A stretch of DNA of 6,431 nucleotides from an uncultured Methylococcaceae bacterium (GTDB lineage Bacteria > Pseudomonadota > Gammaproteobacteria > Methylococcales > Methylococcaceae): the NCBI GenBank assembly GCA_903910005.1, contig CAIVXW010000012.1, positions 1-6,431 on the forward strand, read 5' to 3'. The notes under the pieces are model-generated. The model worked only from the letters and a program-made list of their open reading frames with translations, was not told where the DNA came from and did not search any database. Both the position numbers and the translations under genes were made by a program. Shown piece by piece: positions 1 through 5,249 of this stretch (positions within the stretch are counted from its first letter, which is position 1; each line of letters starts with the position of its first letter).

Positions 1-1062
1 ATCCTGACCGCGATGCAGGGCACTGACTGCCTGATCGAACGCATCGCACCCATTGAGGAATGCCGGAGCGGGGATCTGGTCTTTGTCGATCATGCCCGTT
101 ATCTGGCCACCGTTCGGACGCAGAGCCCGGCGGTTGTGGTCACCACTGTCGCCCTGGCCGGAGAGCTGGGTGAGGACTGTGGCATCACCTGCCTGATTGC
201 CCCCAACGTCCGGCTGGCGATGGCCCTCATCAAACAAACCTGGGCCGATCGGGATGTCCGCGCCGTCGAATGGGCACAAAATGTTCATCCTTCCGCCGTG
301 ATCCATGCCAGCGTCACCGTACCGGATGACGCCGTCATTGGGCCGGGTGTGGTCATCGGTGCGGACGTAACGCTGGCGGGTGGCGTGGTCATCATGGCCC
401 ATTCGGTCATCGAACGGGCCGCCTGTATCGGGTCCAACAGCGTACTGCACCCGCGCTGCACGGTAGGATACCAGTGTCAGATCGGGGCTGAGGTCATCCT
501 CAAGTCCGGCTGTGTCATCGGATCCGAAGGTTTTGGTTTTGCCCAGGATGCCGCCCGTCACAACTACCGCATACCCCATACCGGCAATGTGGTGATTGAG
601 GATCGGGTGGTAATCGGTGCCAATACCACCATTGACCGGGCAACGTACGGTTCTACGGTCATTCGGGCCGGGGCCGTCATTGATGCCTTGTGTCATATCG
701 GTCACAACGTCGAGATTGGCGAGGATTGCATTATTTGTGCACACTCGGGCATTTCCGGTTCCAGCCGGTTTGGCAAACGGGTGATCGCCTCCGGGCAGAC
801 CGGCGTGCTTGATCATGTCACGGTACCGGACGACACCCTGTTGCTGCACCGGGCCGGGTTACCCAACAGCATCCGTGAAGCCGGCCAGTACGCCGGTGGC
901 CCGGTGCAACCGCTTCAGCAATATCTGAAAAACATGGCGGTTTTTCCCAAACTGCATGCTATGTGGAGCCGCCTCCGCAAGCTGGAGAAAAGGGTCGCGG
1001 AACTACAGGAGCCACACCCAGCGCAGACCGGGGCTAATGCCGATCCCTTGTCAGACGGTTAG
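1..1062 (+). CDS. lpxD: UDP-3-O-acylglucosamine N-acyltransferase (LpxD family), 5' end cut by window
   Basis: LpxD transfers a 3-hydroxyacyl chain from acyl-ACP to the 2-amino group of UDP-3-O-acylglucosamine in lipid A synthesis, in the cytoplasm. The frame is open from base 1. The first ATG (13) falls inside the N-terminal uridine-binding domain: IERIAPIEECRSGDLVFV lines up with E. coli LpxD from about residue 18, so roughly 10-15 codons lie upstream. Numbering from that ATG, residues 90-275 are left-handed beta-helix hexapeptide repeats, with the family signature GSEGFGFA (170-177), GANTTIDRA (202-210) and the IGHN segment whose His231 matches the catalytic His239 of E. coli. Residues 315-333 form the C-terminal helix. 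The segment IDRATYGSTVIR recalls Bacteroidetes-type more than enterobacterial LpxD. About eleven cysteines are present, many for this family. No fabZ or lpxA follows, so it may be a second copy (LpxD2-like). The family call is firm; the exact substrate is inferred. Confidence 0.9.
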   Translation: MLTAMQGTDCLIERIAPIEECRSGDLVFVDHARYLATVRTQSPAVVVTTVALAGELGEDCGITCLIAPNVRLAMALIKQTWADRDVRAVEWAQNVHPSAVIHASVTVPDDAVIGPGVVIGADVTLAGGVVIMAHSVIERAACIGSNSVLHPRCTVGYQCQIGAEVILKSGCVIGSEGFGFAQDAARHNYRIPHTGNVVIEDRVVIGANTTIDRATYGSTVIRAGAVIDALCHIGHNVEIGEDCIICAHSGISGSSRFGKRVIASGQTGVLDHVTVPDDTLLLHRAGLPNSIREAGQYAGGPVQPLQQYLKNMAVFPKLHAMWSRLRKLEKRVAELQEPHPAQTGANADPLSDG

Positions 1063-1090
1063 TCCACCCGCATATCATTGGCGTGAATTC

Positions 1091-1276
1091 GGGATAAGGG
1101 GCGAATGGCGCATGGCGCATGGCGAGTGGGGAATGGGGAATGGGGAATGGGGGCATGGATTGCTGGTTGGTATGCGGCACTCACTCGCCACTGACCCACC
1201 GGGCTGCCAGGATGGCCGCGCTCAACGGCATACCACACGCTATTCACCACTTAACCATTCACCCTGTCCTTAACCC
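1091..1276. repeat. Palindromic intergenic repeat element, copy A
   Basis: This spacer element opens with GGGATAAGGG (1091-1100) and ends with TTAACCC (1270-1276). Copy B at 2090-2184 has the same two ends: the first 14 bases (1091-1104 against 2090-2103) differ at one position. The inner 21-base core at 1197-1217 matches the reverse complement of 2125-2145 at 19 of 21 positions. Inside lie a heptamer array (1101-1149), a perfect 8-bp inverted repeat TGGTATGC (1168-1175) / GCATACCA (1228-1235), and a right part with CCATTCACC, complementary in style to the GAATGGGG units on the left. There is no ORF with coding character. It resembles a REP/MITE-like non-coding repeat, but I cannot name a known family. 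Confidence 0.7.
1101..1149. repeat. Heptamer tandem array (7 units)
   Basis: Seven consecutive 7-base units read gcgaatg, gcgcatg, gcgcatg, gcgagtg, gggaatg, gggaatg, gggaatg, followed by a degenerate ggggcat. The unit changes in blocks, as expected from local slippage or duplication. Short heptamer arrays of this type are known from intergenic DNA of cyanobacteria and some proteobacteria. The array forms the left shoulder of repeat element A. Confidence 0.85.
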
Positions 1277-1316
1277 GAACTGACGTTATCATTAACACCC
1301 ATCATCAACCAACCAA

Positions 1317-1323
1317 GAGGTGA
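1317..1323 (+). promoter_or_regulatory. Ribosome binding site deciding the start at 1332
   Basis: GAGGTGA, preceded by AA, is an extended match to the 16S anti-Shine-Dalgarno sequence and lies 8 bases before the ATG at 1332. An in-frame GTG at 1320 lies inside this site and would have no Shine-Dalgarno sequence of its own, so the ATG is the better start. Confidence 0.75.
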
Positions 1324-1331
1324 AAATCCGT

Positions 1332-2096
1332 ATGCTTGATCTGTTCAAAAATCTGGGCCGGGCCAAGGCCCAACAAGCCAGTGAGAAAGTCGCCGAGCTG
1401 CTTGCATCAGCCGATCCCGATGCCATGACCGAAGCCGCCATTCTGGAAGTGGAATCGCAGTTTCGGGTGATTTCGGAAGAGGTTGCCAAGGCCCGGGCCG
1501 ATTATCAAAAGGAAAAGAAGGAAGTCGACGCCGTGGTAGCCTTGCAGAATCGCCGGATGAAGGCCGCCGAAAAACTGCAGGCCGATCTGGAACTCAATCC
1601 CGGCAACACTGAAATCGCCGCCGCGCTGGATGAATTATTGCGCTTGATGGAAGAGGCCGCTCCGGAAATCGAGCGGGAACAACGCGAATCCGATGATGCA
1701 GAGGAATTGCTTAATGCACTGGAAAGCAGTGCCAAACAGATGGCGGAAGAAATGAAAAACCTGCGGGAAACCGCCAGCCGGGCCAAGCGGGACATGCTCA
1801 GGGCCGAGCAGGAACGCGAAGCCGCCCTGCGCCGCGAGGAGACCGCCCAACGGGTGGCCGGCATCAAACAGCGGTCATCGAGTTATTCAAAGGCGGTGGA
1901 AGCAATGGAGCGGGCCGCCAGTTCCGCCCGCCAGGACGCAGACGCTGCCCAGTTGCGGGCACGGTTGCTGGCACCTGCCGAAGCTGAAAAGAACGTTCTG
2001 ATTGAGCAGGCATTGGCCGAAGCCAATGGCGAAGCCACGCCAACCGGCGGCTCGCTGTCGGAGCGACTGAACCGACTCAAGGGGATGAAGGGATAA
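1332..2096 (+). CDS. Coiled-coil protein, possibly PspA/IM30-like
   Basis: The product is a 254-residue, highly charged, helical protein without a signal peptide or membrane span, so it is probably cytoplasmic or peripheral to the membrane. It starts with a short amphipathic stretch, MLDLFKNLGRAKA. Long heptad-rich helices rich in Glu, Ala, Lys and Arg follow (about 15-75 and 95-215), separated by a NPGNTE turn near residue 90. After a Gly/Thr-rich linker (about 232-240) comes a short terminal helix, LSERLNRLKG. An N-terminal amphipathic helix, a long coiled coil and a short C-terminal helix are the PspA/Vipp1/YjfJ layout, but I see no diagnostic motif, and another coiled-coil family is possible. 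An in-frame GTG at 1320 would add four residues and is disfavoured. The gene lies between two copies of the palindromic repeat, and its stop codon is inside copy B. Confidence 0.8.
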   Translation: MLDLFKNLGRAKAQQASEKVAELLASADPDAMTEAAILEVESQFRVISEEVAKARADYQKEKKEVDAVVALQNRRMKAAEKLQADLELNPGNTEIAAALDELLRLMEEAAPEIEREQRESDDAEELLNALESSAKQMAEEMKNLRETASRAKRDMLRAEQEREAALRREETAQRVAGIKQRSSSYSKAVEAMERAASSARQDADAAQLRARLLAPAEAEKNVLIEQALAEANGEATPTGGSLSERLNRLKGMKG

Positions 2097-2184
2097 GGGA
2101 CGAGGGGTGAGGGGTGAGGGGGGTGGCTATCCTGGCCGCCCGGTGAACCAATCCCTGCCTCACCCCCTCACCCGCCATTAACCC
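2090..2184. repeat. Palindromic intergenic repeat element, copy B, in a convergent gap
   Basis: The element starts with GGGATAAGGG (2090-2099), which contains the stop codon of the coiled-coil gene, and ends with TTAACCC (2178-2184), which contains the sodB stop codon. The left arm has GGGGTGA heptamers (2104-2121); the right arm CCTCACCCCCTCACCC (2158-2173) is complementary apart from one extra C. The central core 2125-2145 is the inverted counterpart of 1197-1217. The RNA could fold into a long GC-rich hairpin in either direction, so the element may act as a bidirectional terminator or RNA stabiliser for the converging genes. There is no T-tract, so the terminator role is inferred. Confidence 0.7.
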
Positions 2185-2756
2185 AGATTGGCTGAGGCGA
2201 AGTCCCAGTTGACCAGGTTCCAGAATGCCTCCAGGTATTTGGGACGGGCATTGCGGTAATCAATGTAATAGGCGTGTTCCCACACGTCGCAGGTCAAAAT
2301 CGGTGTTTGACCTGCGGTGAGCGGGCAACCTGCATTGCTGGTGCTGACCAGAGCCAGGGAGCCATCGGCGTTTTTGACCAGCCAGGCCCAGCCTGACCCA
2401 AACGTGGTGACGGCGCACTTGGTGAAATCCTCCCTGAATTGATCGAATGAGCCAAATGCCGCATCAATGGCTGCGGCAATGGCACCGGTGGGGGCACCGC
2501 CGCCGTTGGGCTTGAGTCCGTTCCAGTAGAACGTATGATTCCAGACCTGCGCAGCGTTGTTGAAAATGCCACCGCTGGAACGCTTGACGATCTCTTCGAG
2601 CGACAAATTTTCAAACTCGGTTCCCGCAATCAGATTATTGAGGTTCGTTACATAGGTCGCGTGGTGTTTGCCATAATGAAACTCCAGGGTTTCCGCCGAA
2701 ATGTAAGGAGCCAGCGCATCGGGTGCGTAGGGCAGGGGGGGGAGCTCGTGAATCAT
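2178..2756 (-). CDS. sodB: Superoxide dismutase [Fe]
   Basis: Converts superoxide to hydrogen peroxide and oxygen; a cytoplasmic enzyme, normally a dimer. The 192-residue protein begins MIHELPPLPYAPDALAPYIS, the usual SodB start, and matches the family length. All four metal ligands are present: His27, His74, Asp157 and His161, the last two in DVWEHAYY. Gln70 in AAQVWNHTFYW is the outer-sphere glutamine typical of the iron type. The N-terminal helical domain covers about 1-85 and the alpha/beta domain about 90-192. The frame stays open upstream to an ATG at 2828, but that adds 24 residues unlike any SodB, and a good ribosome site precedes the ATG at 2756. There is no signal peptide. The gene converges on the coiled-coil gene with repeat element B between them. 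I see no clear Fur box upstream. Confidence 0.97.
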   Translation of the reverse strand: MIHELPPLPYAPDALAPYISAETLEFHYGKHHATYVTNLNNLIAGTEFENLSLEEIVKRSSGGIFNNAAQVWNHTFYWNGLKPNGGGAPTGAIAAAIDAAFGSFDQFREDFTKCAVTTFGSGWAWLVKNADGSLALVSTSNAGCPLTAGQTPILTCDVWEHAYYIDYRNARPKYLEAFWNLVNWDFASANLG

Positions 2757-2763
2757 TCGATAG

Positions 2764-2768
2764 TCCTC
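2764..2768 (-). promoter_or_regulatory. Ribosome binding site of sodB
   Basis: On the minus strand GAGGA lies 7 bases before the ATG at 2756. It supports the 192-residue start over the longer in-frame ATG at 2828. Confidence 0.75.
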
Positions 2769-2836
2769 GATCATTGTCTGTGAAATAAAGGAAACCTCAT
2801 TGAAGAGGCGGACACGGGTAGAGATCACCCTGTTGT

Positions 2837-2853
2837 GTCGGGCAATTCCCGAC
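2837..2853 (-). other. Hairpin in the sodB upstream region
   Basis: GTCGGG (2837-2842) and CCCGAC (2848-2853) form a perfect 6-bp inverted repeat around CAATT. It lies about 80 bases upstream of the sodB start, so it could be an operator or part of a 5' leader. I found no convincing -35/-10 pair here to decide. Confidence 0.4.
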
Positions 2854-2877
2854 CGGGCTACTCAGGAATTCAGTCTA

Positions 2878-2906
2878 GCACTCTCGCCGGTCTGTGGCGA
2901 GAGTGC
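2878..2906 (-). terminator. Strong hairpin after the SnoaL-like gene, terminator-like
   Basis: GCACTCTCGCC (2878-2888) and GGCGAGAGTGC (2896-2906) form a perfect 11-bp stem with a 7-base loop, 11 bases past the stop codon of the minus-strand SnoaL-like gene. The position suits transcription termination or 3'-end protection and would separate that gene from sodB. The minus-strand bases after the stem (TAGACTGAATTCC) are not T-rich, so this is not a textbook Rho-independent terminator. Confidence 0.55.
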
Positions 2907-2917
2907 CGTTCAATTGC

Positions 2918-3385
2918 CTAAATCGGGTTACTGCCTGACCATTGCTGAACCTTGGCTTTCCAGGTTCCATCGGCTTGACGTTTGAAGACGCTGTAAAGCA
3001 CACCATTGTAACGGTATTTCATGGTTTCATGGCTTGGGTTTTGCAGTGTTTTAACATCAGACAGGGTGGCTGTAGTGATGATGGTGTTGTCATCCCCGCA
3101 GCGGGCCGTGACGATATCCATGGCATACACCCCCTTCTGAATCAGAACCTGCCAGAATTCGCGAATTTCACGCAAATTTTTCGAGACAGAACCATTGGGT
3201 TGCAGCAGAATGGCGTTTTCGGTGTACAACGACAGAATGTCATCCACCTTGCCCCGGGCGAAGGCGGCATTCCACTCGGCAGCACGGGATTCCGCAATTT
3301 GCTGTACACTGGGTTCATCGGCCCACGCAGACGCGGTCATGACCGTGGCGACGAATGCCAGCACAAGACTCAAGCGACGTTTCAT
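2918..3385 (-). CDS. Secreted SnoaL/DUF4440-like (NTF2-fold) protein
   Basis: The 155-residue protein opens with a clear signal peptide: MKRRLSLVLAFVATVMTASA, with likely cleavage after Ala20 or Ala22, giving a periplasmic mature protein of about 133-135 residues. The mature part has the layout of the NTF2-like superfamily (SnoaL, DUF4440, SgcJ/EcaC type): an opening helix with AAEWNAAFARGKVDDILSLYTENAILLQPNG (about 35-65), a helical EIREFWQVLIQKG segment (73-85), then alternating strands ending in the terminal strand GTWKAKVQQWSG (140-151). These folds include small-ligand binders and ketosteroid-isomerase-like enzymes; no specific activity can be read here. The start has AGGAGG 8 bases upstream. 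It is divergent from the LysR-type gene, which may regulate it, and lies upstream of sodB on the same strand with a hairpin between. Confidence 0.88.
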   Translation of the reverse strand: MKRRLSLVLAFVATVMTASAWADEPSVQQIAESRAAEWNAAFARGKVDDILSLYTENAILLQPNGSVSKNLREIREFWQVLIQKGVYAMDIVTARCGDDNTIITTATLSDVKTLQNPSHETMKYRYNGVLYSVFKRQADGTWKAKVQQWSGSNPI

Positions 3386-3393
3386 TTCACTAA

Positions 3394-3399
3394 CCTCCT
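3394..3399 (-). promoter_or_regulatory. Ribosome binding site of the SnoaL-like gene
   Basis: A perfect AGGAGG on the minus strand lies 8 bases before the ATG at 3385. Together with the signal peptide that follows, it fixes both strand and start and argues against the overlapping plus-strand frames. Confidence 0.8.
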
Positions 3400-3436
3400 G
3401 CTTTCTGGTCGAAAGCGTGTTTCATCAGTTGGCCAC

Positions 3437-3451
3437 GGTGTAAATTACACC
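3437..3451. promoter_or_regulatory. Perfect 15-bp palindrome in the divergent promoter region, candidate LysR-type operator
   Basis: GGTGTAA, a central A and TTACACC form a perfect 7+1+7 inverted repeat in the 139-bp region between the SnoaL-like gene and the LysR-type gene. A second, weaker dyad, TGGT-N8-ACCA (3457-3472), lies just to the right and shares the TTACA sequence. LysR-type regulators commonly bind such paired dyads beside their own gene and act on the divergent one. On the plus strand TTTACA (3460-3465) is a fair -35 hexamer, but no good -10 follows. On the minus strand TTGGTC with TGTAAT at 18-bp spacing is a modest promoter candidate that overlaps the dyads. Confidence 0.55.
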
Positions 3452-3524
3452 ACTTCTGGTTTACAATGACCAATAAAAATTACTGATTGTCTCCATAAAC
3501 AAAACGATCCCGCGAATCAGGCCC

Positions 3525-4451
3525 ATGGATAAACTCAACAGCATGCAGGTTTTTACCAAAGTTGCCAAAGCAGGTAGTTTCGCTTCGGCTGCCAAGGAAC
3601 TCGGTCTTTCCCGTGCAATGGTCACCAAGCACGTGATGCAACTCGAAAACAGCCTGGGCATCCGGTTGATCAACCGAACCACCCGCAACCTCAGCCTGAC
3701 GGAGGTCGGCGTCGTTTATCTGGAGCGATGCCTGCAGATTCTGGATGAAATGGAGGAGATGGAAATTGCGGTGACCCGGTTACAGACTGAACCCCGTGGT
3801 ACCCTCAAGGTGAACGCCGCCCCTTTTTTCGGGGCGTACCACCTGGCACCTGCCATATCGGCTTATACCAGTGCCTACCCTGACGTGAACGTCGAACTGA
3901 TACTGCAAACCGGGCACGTCGATTTGATTGAGGAAGGATTTGATCTGGCCATTCACCTGGACGAACTGCGTGACTCCAGCCTGATTGCCCGCAAGCTGGC
4001 CAGTTCCAAACGGGTTGTGTGTGGCTCGCCGGGCTATTTTTCCAGACACGGCATACCGCAGACACCTGAAGACTTGCGGAAGCACAATTGCCTGATCAAT
4101 TCCAGCATGCCCCCACGTGATCAATGGCAGTTCACCACCCCCAGTGGCGGGCTGACCACCGTCAAGGTGACCGGCAATCTGCAATCCAATGTAGCCGATG
4201 CGTTGCGGCTGGCCGCAATCCACGGGCTAGGCCTGGTTCTGCTACCTACTTACATGGTCGGTCAGGACATCTCCAAAGGTCGGCTGCAAACCGTGCTGAC
4301 CAATTATCTGCCAGCCGTGCTTGAAATCCATGCGGTCTATCCACACCGCAAACACCTGTCAGCCAAGGTTCGCACCTTCATTGATTTTCTCTACGAACGA
4401 TTTCAGCCCAAACCTTACTGGGAAGACTGGAACAATTCGCTGGAACCGTGA
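3525..4451 (+). CDS. LysR-type transcriptional regulator (CrgA/DmlR-like subfamily)
   Basis: A 308-residue DNA-binding regulator of standard family length. Residues 1-59 are the winged helix-turn-helix: MDKLNSMQVFTKVAKAGSF, then AAKELGLSRAMVTKHVMQLE as the helix-turn-helix and LINRTTRNLSLTEVG as the wing. Residues 60-88 form the linker helix. From about 90 comes the substrate-binding domain with RGTLKVNAAPFFGAYHLAP, EGFDLAIHLDELRDSSLIARKL and the CGSPGYFSRHG segment found in this subfamily. Its inducer cannot be read from sequence. The ATG at 3525 gives the normal MDKLNSMQVF start, though no convincing Shine-Dalgarno sequence precedes it, which suits a weakly expressed regulator. It diverges from the SnoaL-like gene with a perfect palindrome between them, and the CYTH gene follows 34 bases downstream, possibly co-transcribed. 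Confidence 0.95.
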   Translation: MDKLNSMQVFTKVAKAGSFASAAKELGLSRAMVTKHVMQLENSLGIRLINRTTRNLSLTEVGVVYLERCLQILDEMEEMEIAVTRLQTEPRGTLKVNAAPFFGAYHLAPAISAYTSAYPDVNVELILQTGHVDLIEEGFDLAIHLDELRDSSLIARKLASSKRVVCGSPGYFSRHGIPQTPEDLRKHNCLINSSMPPRDQWQFTTPSGGLTTVKVTGNLQSNVADALRLAAIHGLGLVLLPTYMVGQDISKGRLQTVLTNYLPAVLEIHAVYPHRKHLSAKVRTFIDFLYERFQPKPYWEDWNNSLEP

Positions 4452-4485
4452 CGACTTACCCACCCGCTATTCAACCTGACTCAAC

Positions 4486-4980
4486 ATGGCTCTTGAAATA
4501 GAACGCAAATTTTTGCTGCGTCACGATGGCTGGCGCAGCCAGGTCACCGGATCAGTTCACTACCGCCAGGCTTACCTCAATCAGGAAACGGATTGCTCGG
4601 TCAGGGTGAGGGTGTCCGGCGATCAGGCCTGGTTGAACCTGAAGGGGGTGACCATAGGGTCCGCACGGCTGGAGTTTGAATATGAAATTCCCGTCAGCGA
4701 TGCCCATGACATGCTGAATCAACTCAGCAAAACCCCGGTGGTGGAAAAACAGCGGTATTTCGTCAGACAGGGTTCCCACACCTGGGAGATTGACGTGTTT
4801 GAAGGGGAAAATGCCGGTCTGGTGGTGGCGGAGATTGAACTGGATTCGGTTGACGAATACTTTGACCGACCTGACTGGCTGGGCGTTGAAGTGACCCGGG
4901 ATGTCCGCTACTACAATACCCACCTGGCCCGTCACCCCTTCAGCCAGTGGGAGACATCGGCTATTGCCCCTGACCCCTGA
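4486..4980 (+). CDS. CYTH-domain protein, probable inorganic triphosphatase
   Basis: A stand-alone 164-residue CYTH (triphosphate tunnel metalloenzyme) protein, cytoplasmic. Short bacterial members hydrolyse tripolyphosphate with a divalent metal. The defining ExExK motif is at the N-terminus (Glu4, Glu6, Lys8 in EIERKFL). Tunnel residues follow in order: Arg40 and Arg42 (SVRVR), Lys53 (LNLKG), Arg61, Glu63 and Glu65 (ARLEFEYEIP), Lys88 and Arg90 (VEKQRY), Glu101 and Asp103 (WEIDVF), Glu116 and Glu118 (AEIEL), and Arg138 in VTRDVRYYN. The complete charge set suggests an active enzyme. It starts 34 bases after the LysR-type gene without a clear Shine-Dalgarno site. The last residues, APDP, are encoded by a C-rich heptamer repeat that also supplies the stop codon. 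No CHAD domain is attached. Confidence 0.93.
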   Translation: MALEIERKFLLRHDGWRSQVTGSVHYRQAYLNQETDCSVRVRVSGDQAWLNLKGVTIGSARLEFEYEIPVSDAHDMLNQLSKTPVVEKQRYFVRQGSHTWEIDVFEGENAGLVVAEIELDSVDEYFDRPDWLGVEVTRDVRYYNTHLARHPFSQWETSAIAPDP

Positions 4981-4996
4981 TCCCCCTGTCCCATCT
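4967..4996. repeat. C-rich heptamer tract at the end of the CYTH gene
   Basis: CCCCTGA occurs twice in tandem (4967-4973, 4974-4980) and continues as degenerate TCCCCCTGTCCCATC. The second unit supplies the TGA stop codon. CCCTGTCC also occurs in the right part of repeat element A (1262-1269). The tract looks like one decayed arm of the same kind of element, but the other arm and the shared core are missing. Confidence 0.45.
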
Positions 4997-5109
4997 TCCC
5001 GTCCGGCTTCATTCAGTACAGCCAATTGATACGATCGTGCCCGCATCATCCGGTTCTGCTTTGTGATAGATTATCCCTCCCGGTAAACGATCTGTTCTGA
5101 TTTATTGAA

Positions 5110-5131
5110 CGGGTATTGTCCCCAATACCCG
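5110..5131. other. Perfect 9-bp hairpin with TCCC loop
   Basis: CGGGTATTG (5110-5118) and CAATACCCG (5123-5131) form a perfect stem around a 4-base loop, about 130 bases past the CYTH stop and 119 bases before the next start. Neither side has a T-tract. It may be a Rho-independent-like 3' end for the LysR-CYTH transcript, or an operator. Confidence 0.5.
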
Positions 5132-5236
5132 GGCCGATCATCCCGGATCATGACCCGGCAAAACCATAAGAATACGACCGTATAACGATCAATCCAGCCT
5201 GCCTCGGCCTTATGAATGGGCTAAGGGGGAGGCTGC

Positions 5237-5242
5237 GGGAGG
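5237..5242 (+). promoter_or_regulatory. Ribosome binding site of the membrane/flavoprotein gene
   Basis: GGGAGG lies 7 bases before the ATG at 5250. An ATG at 5243 is in another frame that stops soon after, so 5250 is the start. Confidence 0.8.
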
Positions 5243-5249
5243 ATGAGGC

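Larger units (their letters stand above)
4981..5249. other. Intergenic leader region of the membrane/flavoprotein gene
   Basis: This 269-bp spacer has no ORF that looks coding. It holds three copies of ACGATC (5031-5036, 5087-5092, 5185-5190), the first inside the palindrome ACGATCGT. It also holds a perfect hairpin (5110-5131), two GATCAT direct repeats 10 bp apart (5136-5141, 5146-5151) and an ATACG-AC-CGTAT dyad (5172-5183). The dyad overlaps TATAAC (5181-5186), the best -10 candidate, though its -35 is poor. Near the gene, CAGCCT (5195-5200) can pair with AGGCTG (5230-5235). The density of dyads suggests a regulated promoter, but the regulator is unknown. Confidence 0.5.

Noticed and set aside
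956..1273. A 105-codon plus-strand frame covering the lpxD end and repeat A
   Set aside because: The translation is made of heptamer-repeat residues (GEWRMAHGEWGMGNGEWG style) and lpxD in another frame; there is no ribosome site or domain.
1320..1331. GTG start for the coiled-coil gene
   Set aside because: The GTG lies within the GAGGTGA ribosome site that serves the ATG at 1332, so it cannot use that site itself.
2757..2828. N-terminal extension of sodB to the ATG at 2828
   Set aside because: The 24 extra residues do not look like SodB or a signal peptide, and GAGGA 7 bases before the ATG at 2756 supports the standard start.
2942..3469. A 175-codon plus-strand frame overlapping the SnoaL-like gene
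   Set aside because: The minus-strand gene has AGGAGG, a signal peptide and a recognisable fold, whereas this frame has no family resemblance and runs across the divergent promoter.
3818..3836. CGCCCC-TTTTTTC-GGGGCG hairpin inside the LysR-type gene, as a possible terminator
   Set aside because: It falls in codons for the conserved Ala-Pro-Phe-Phe-Gly segment at the start of the effector domain; the T-run is in the loop and not after the stem, so it is probably a coding coincidence.
4465..4473. CGCTATTCA shared between the LysR-CYTH gap and repeat A (1238-1246) as another repeat copy
   Set aside because: Nine bases of identity with no shared ends, core or heptamers is too little; chance similarity is likely.
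4552..5049. A 165-codon minus-strand frame opposite the CYTH gene
   Set aside because: It is a shadow of a gene with a full set of CYTH catalytic residues, and shows no family features of its own.
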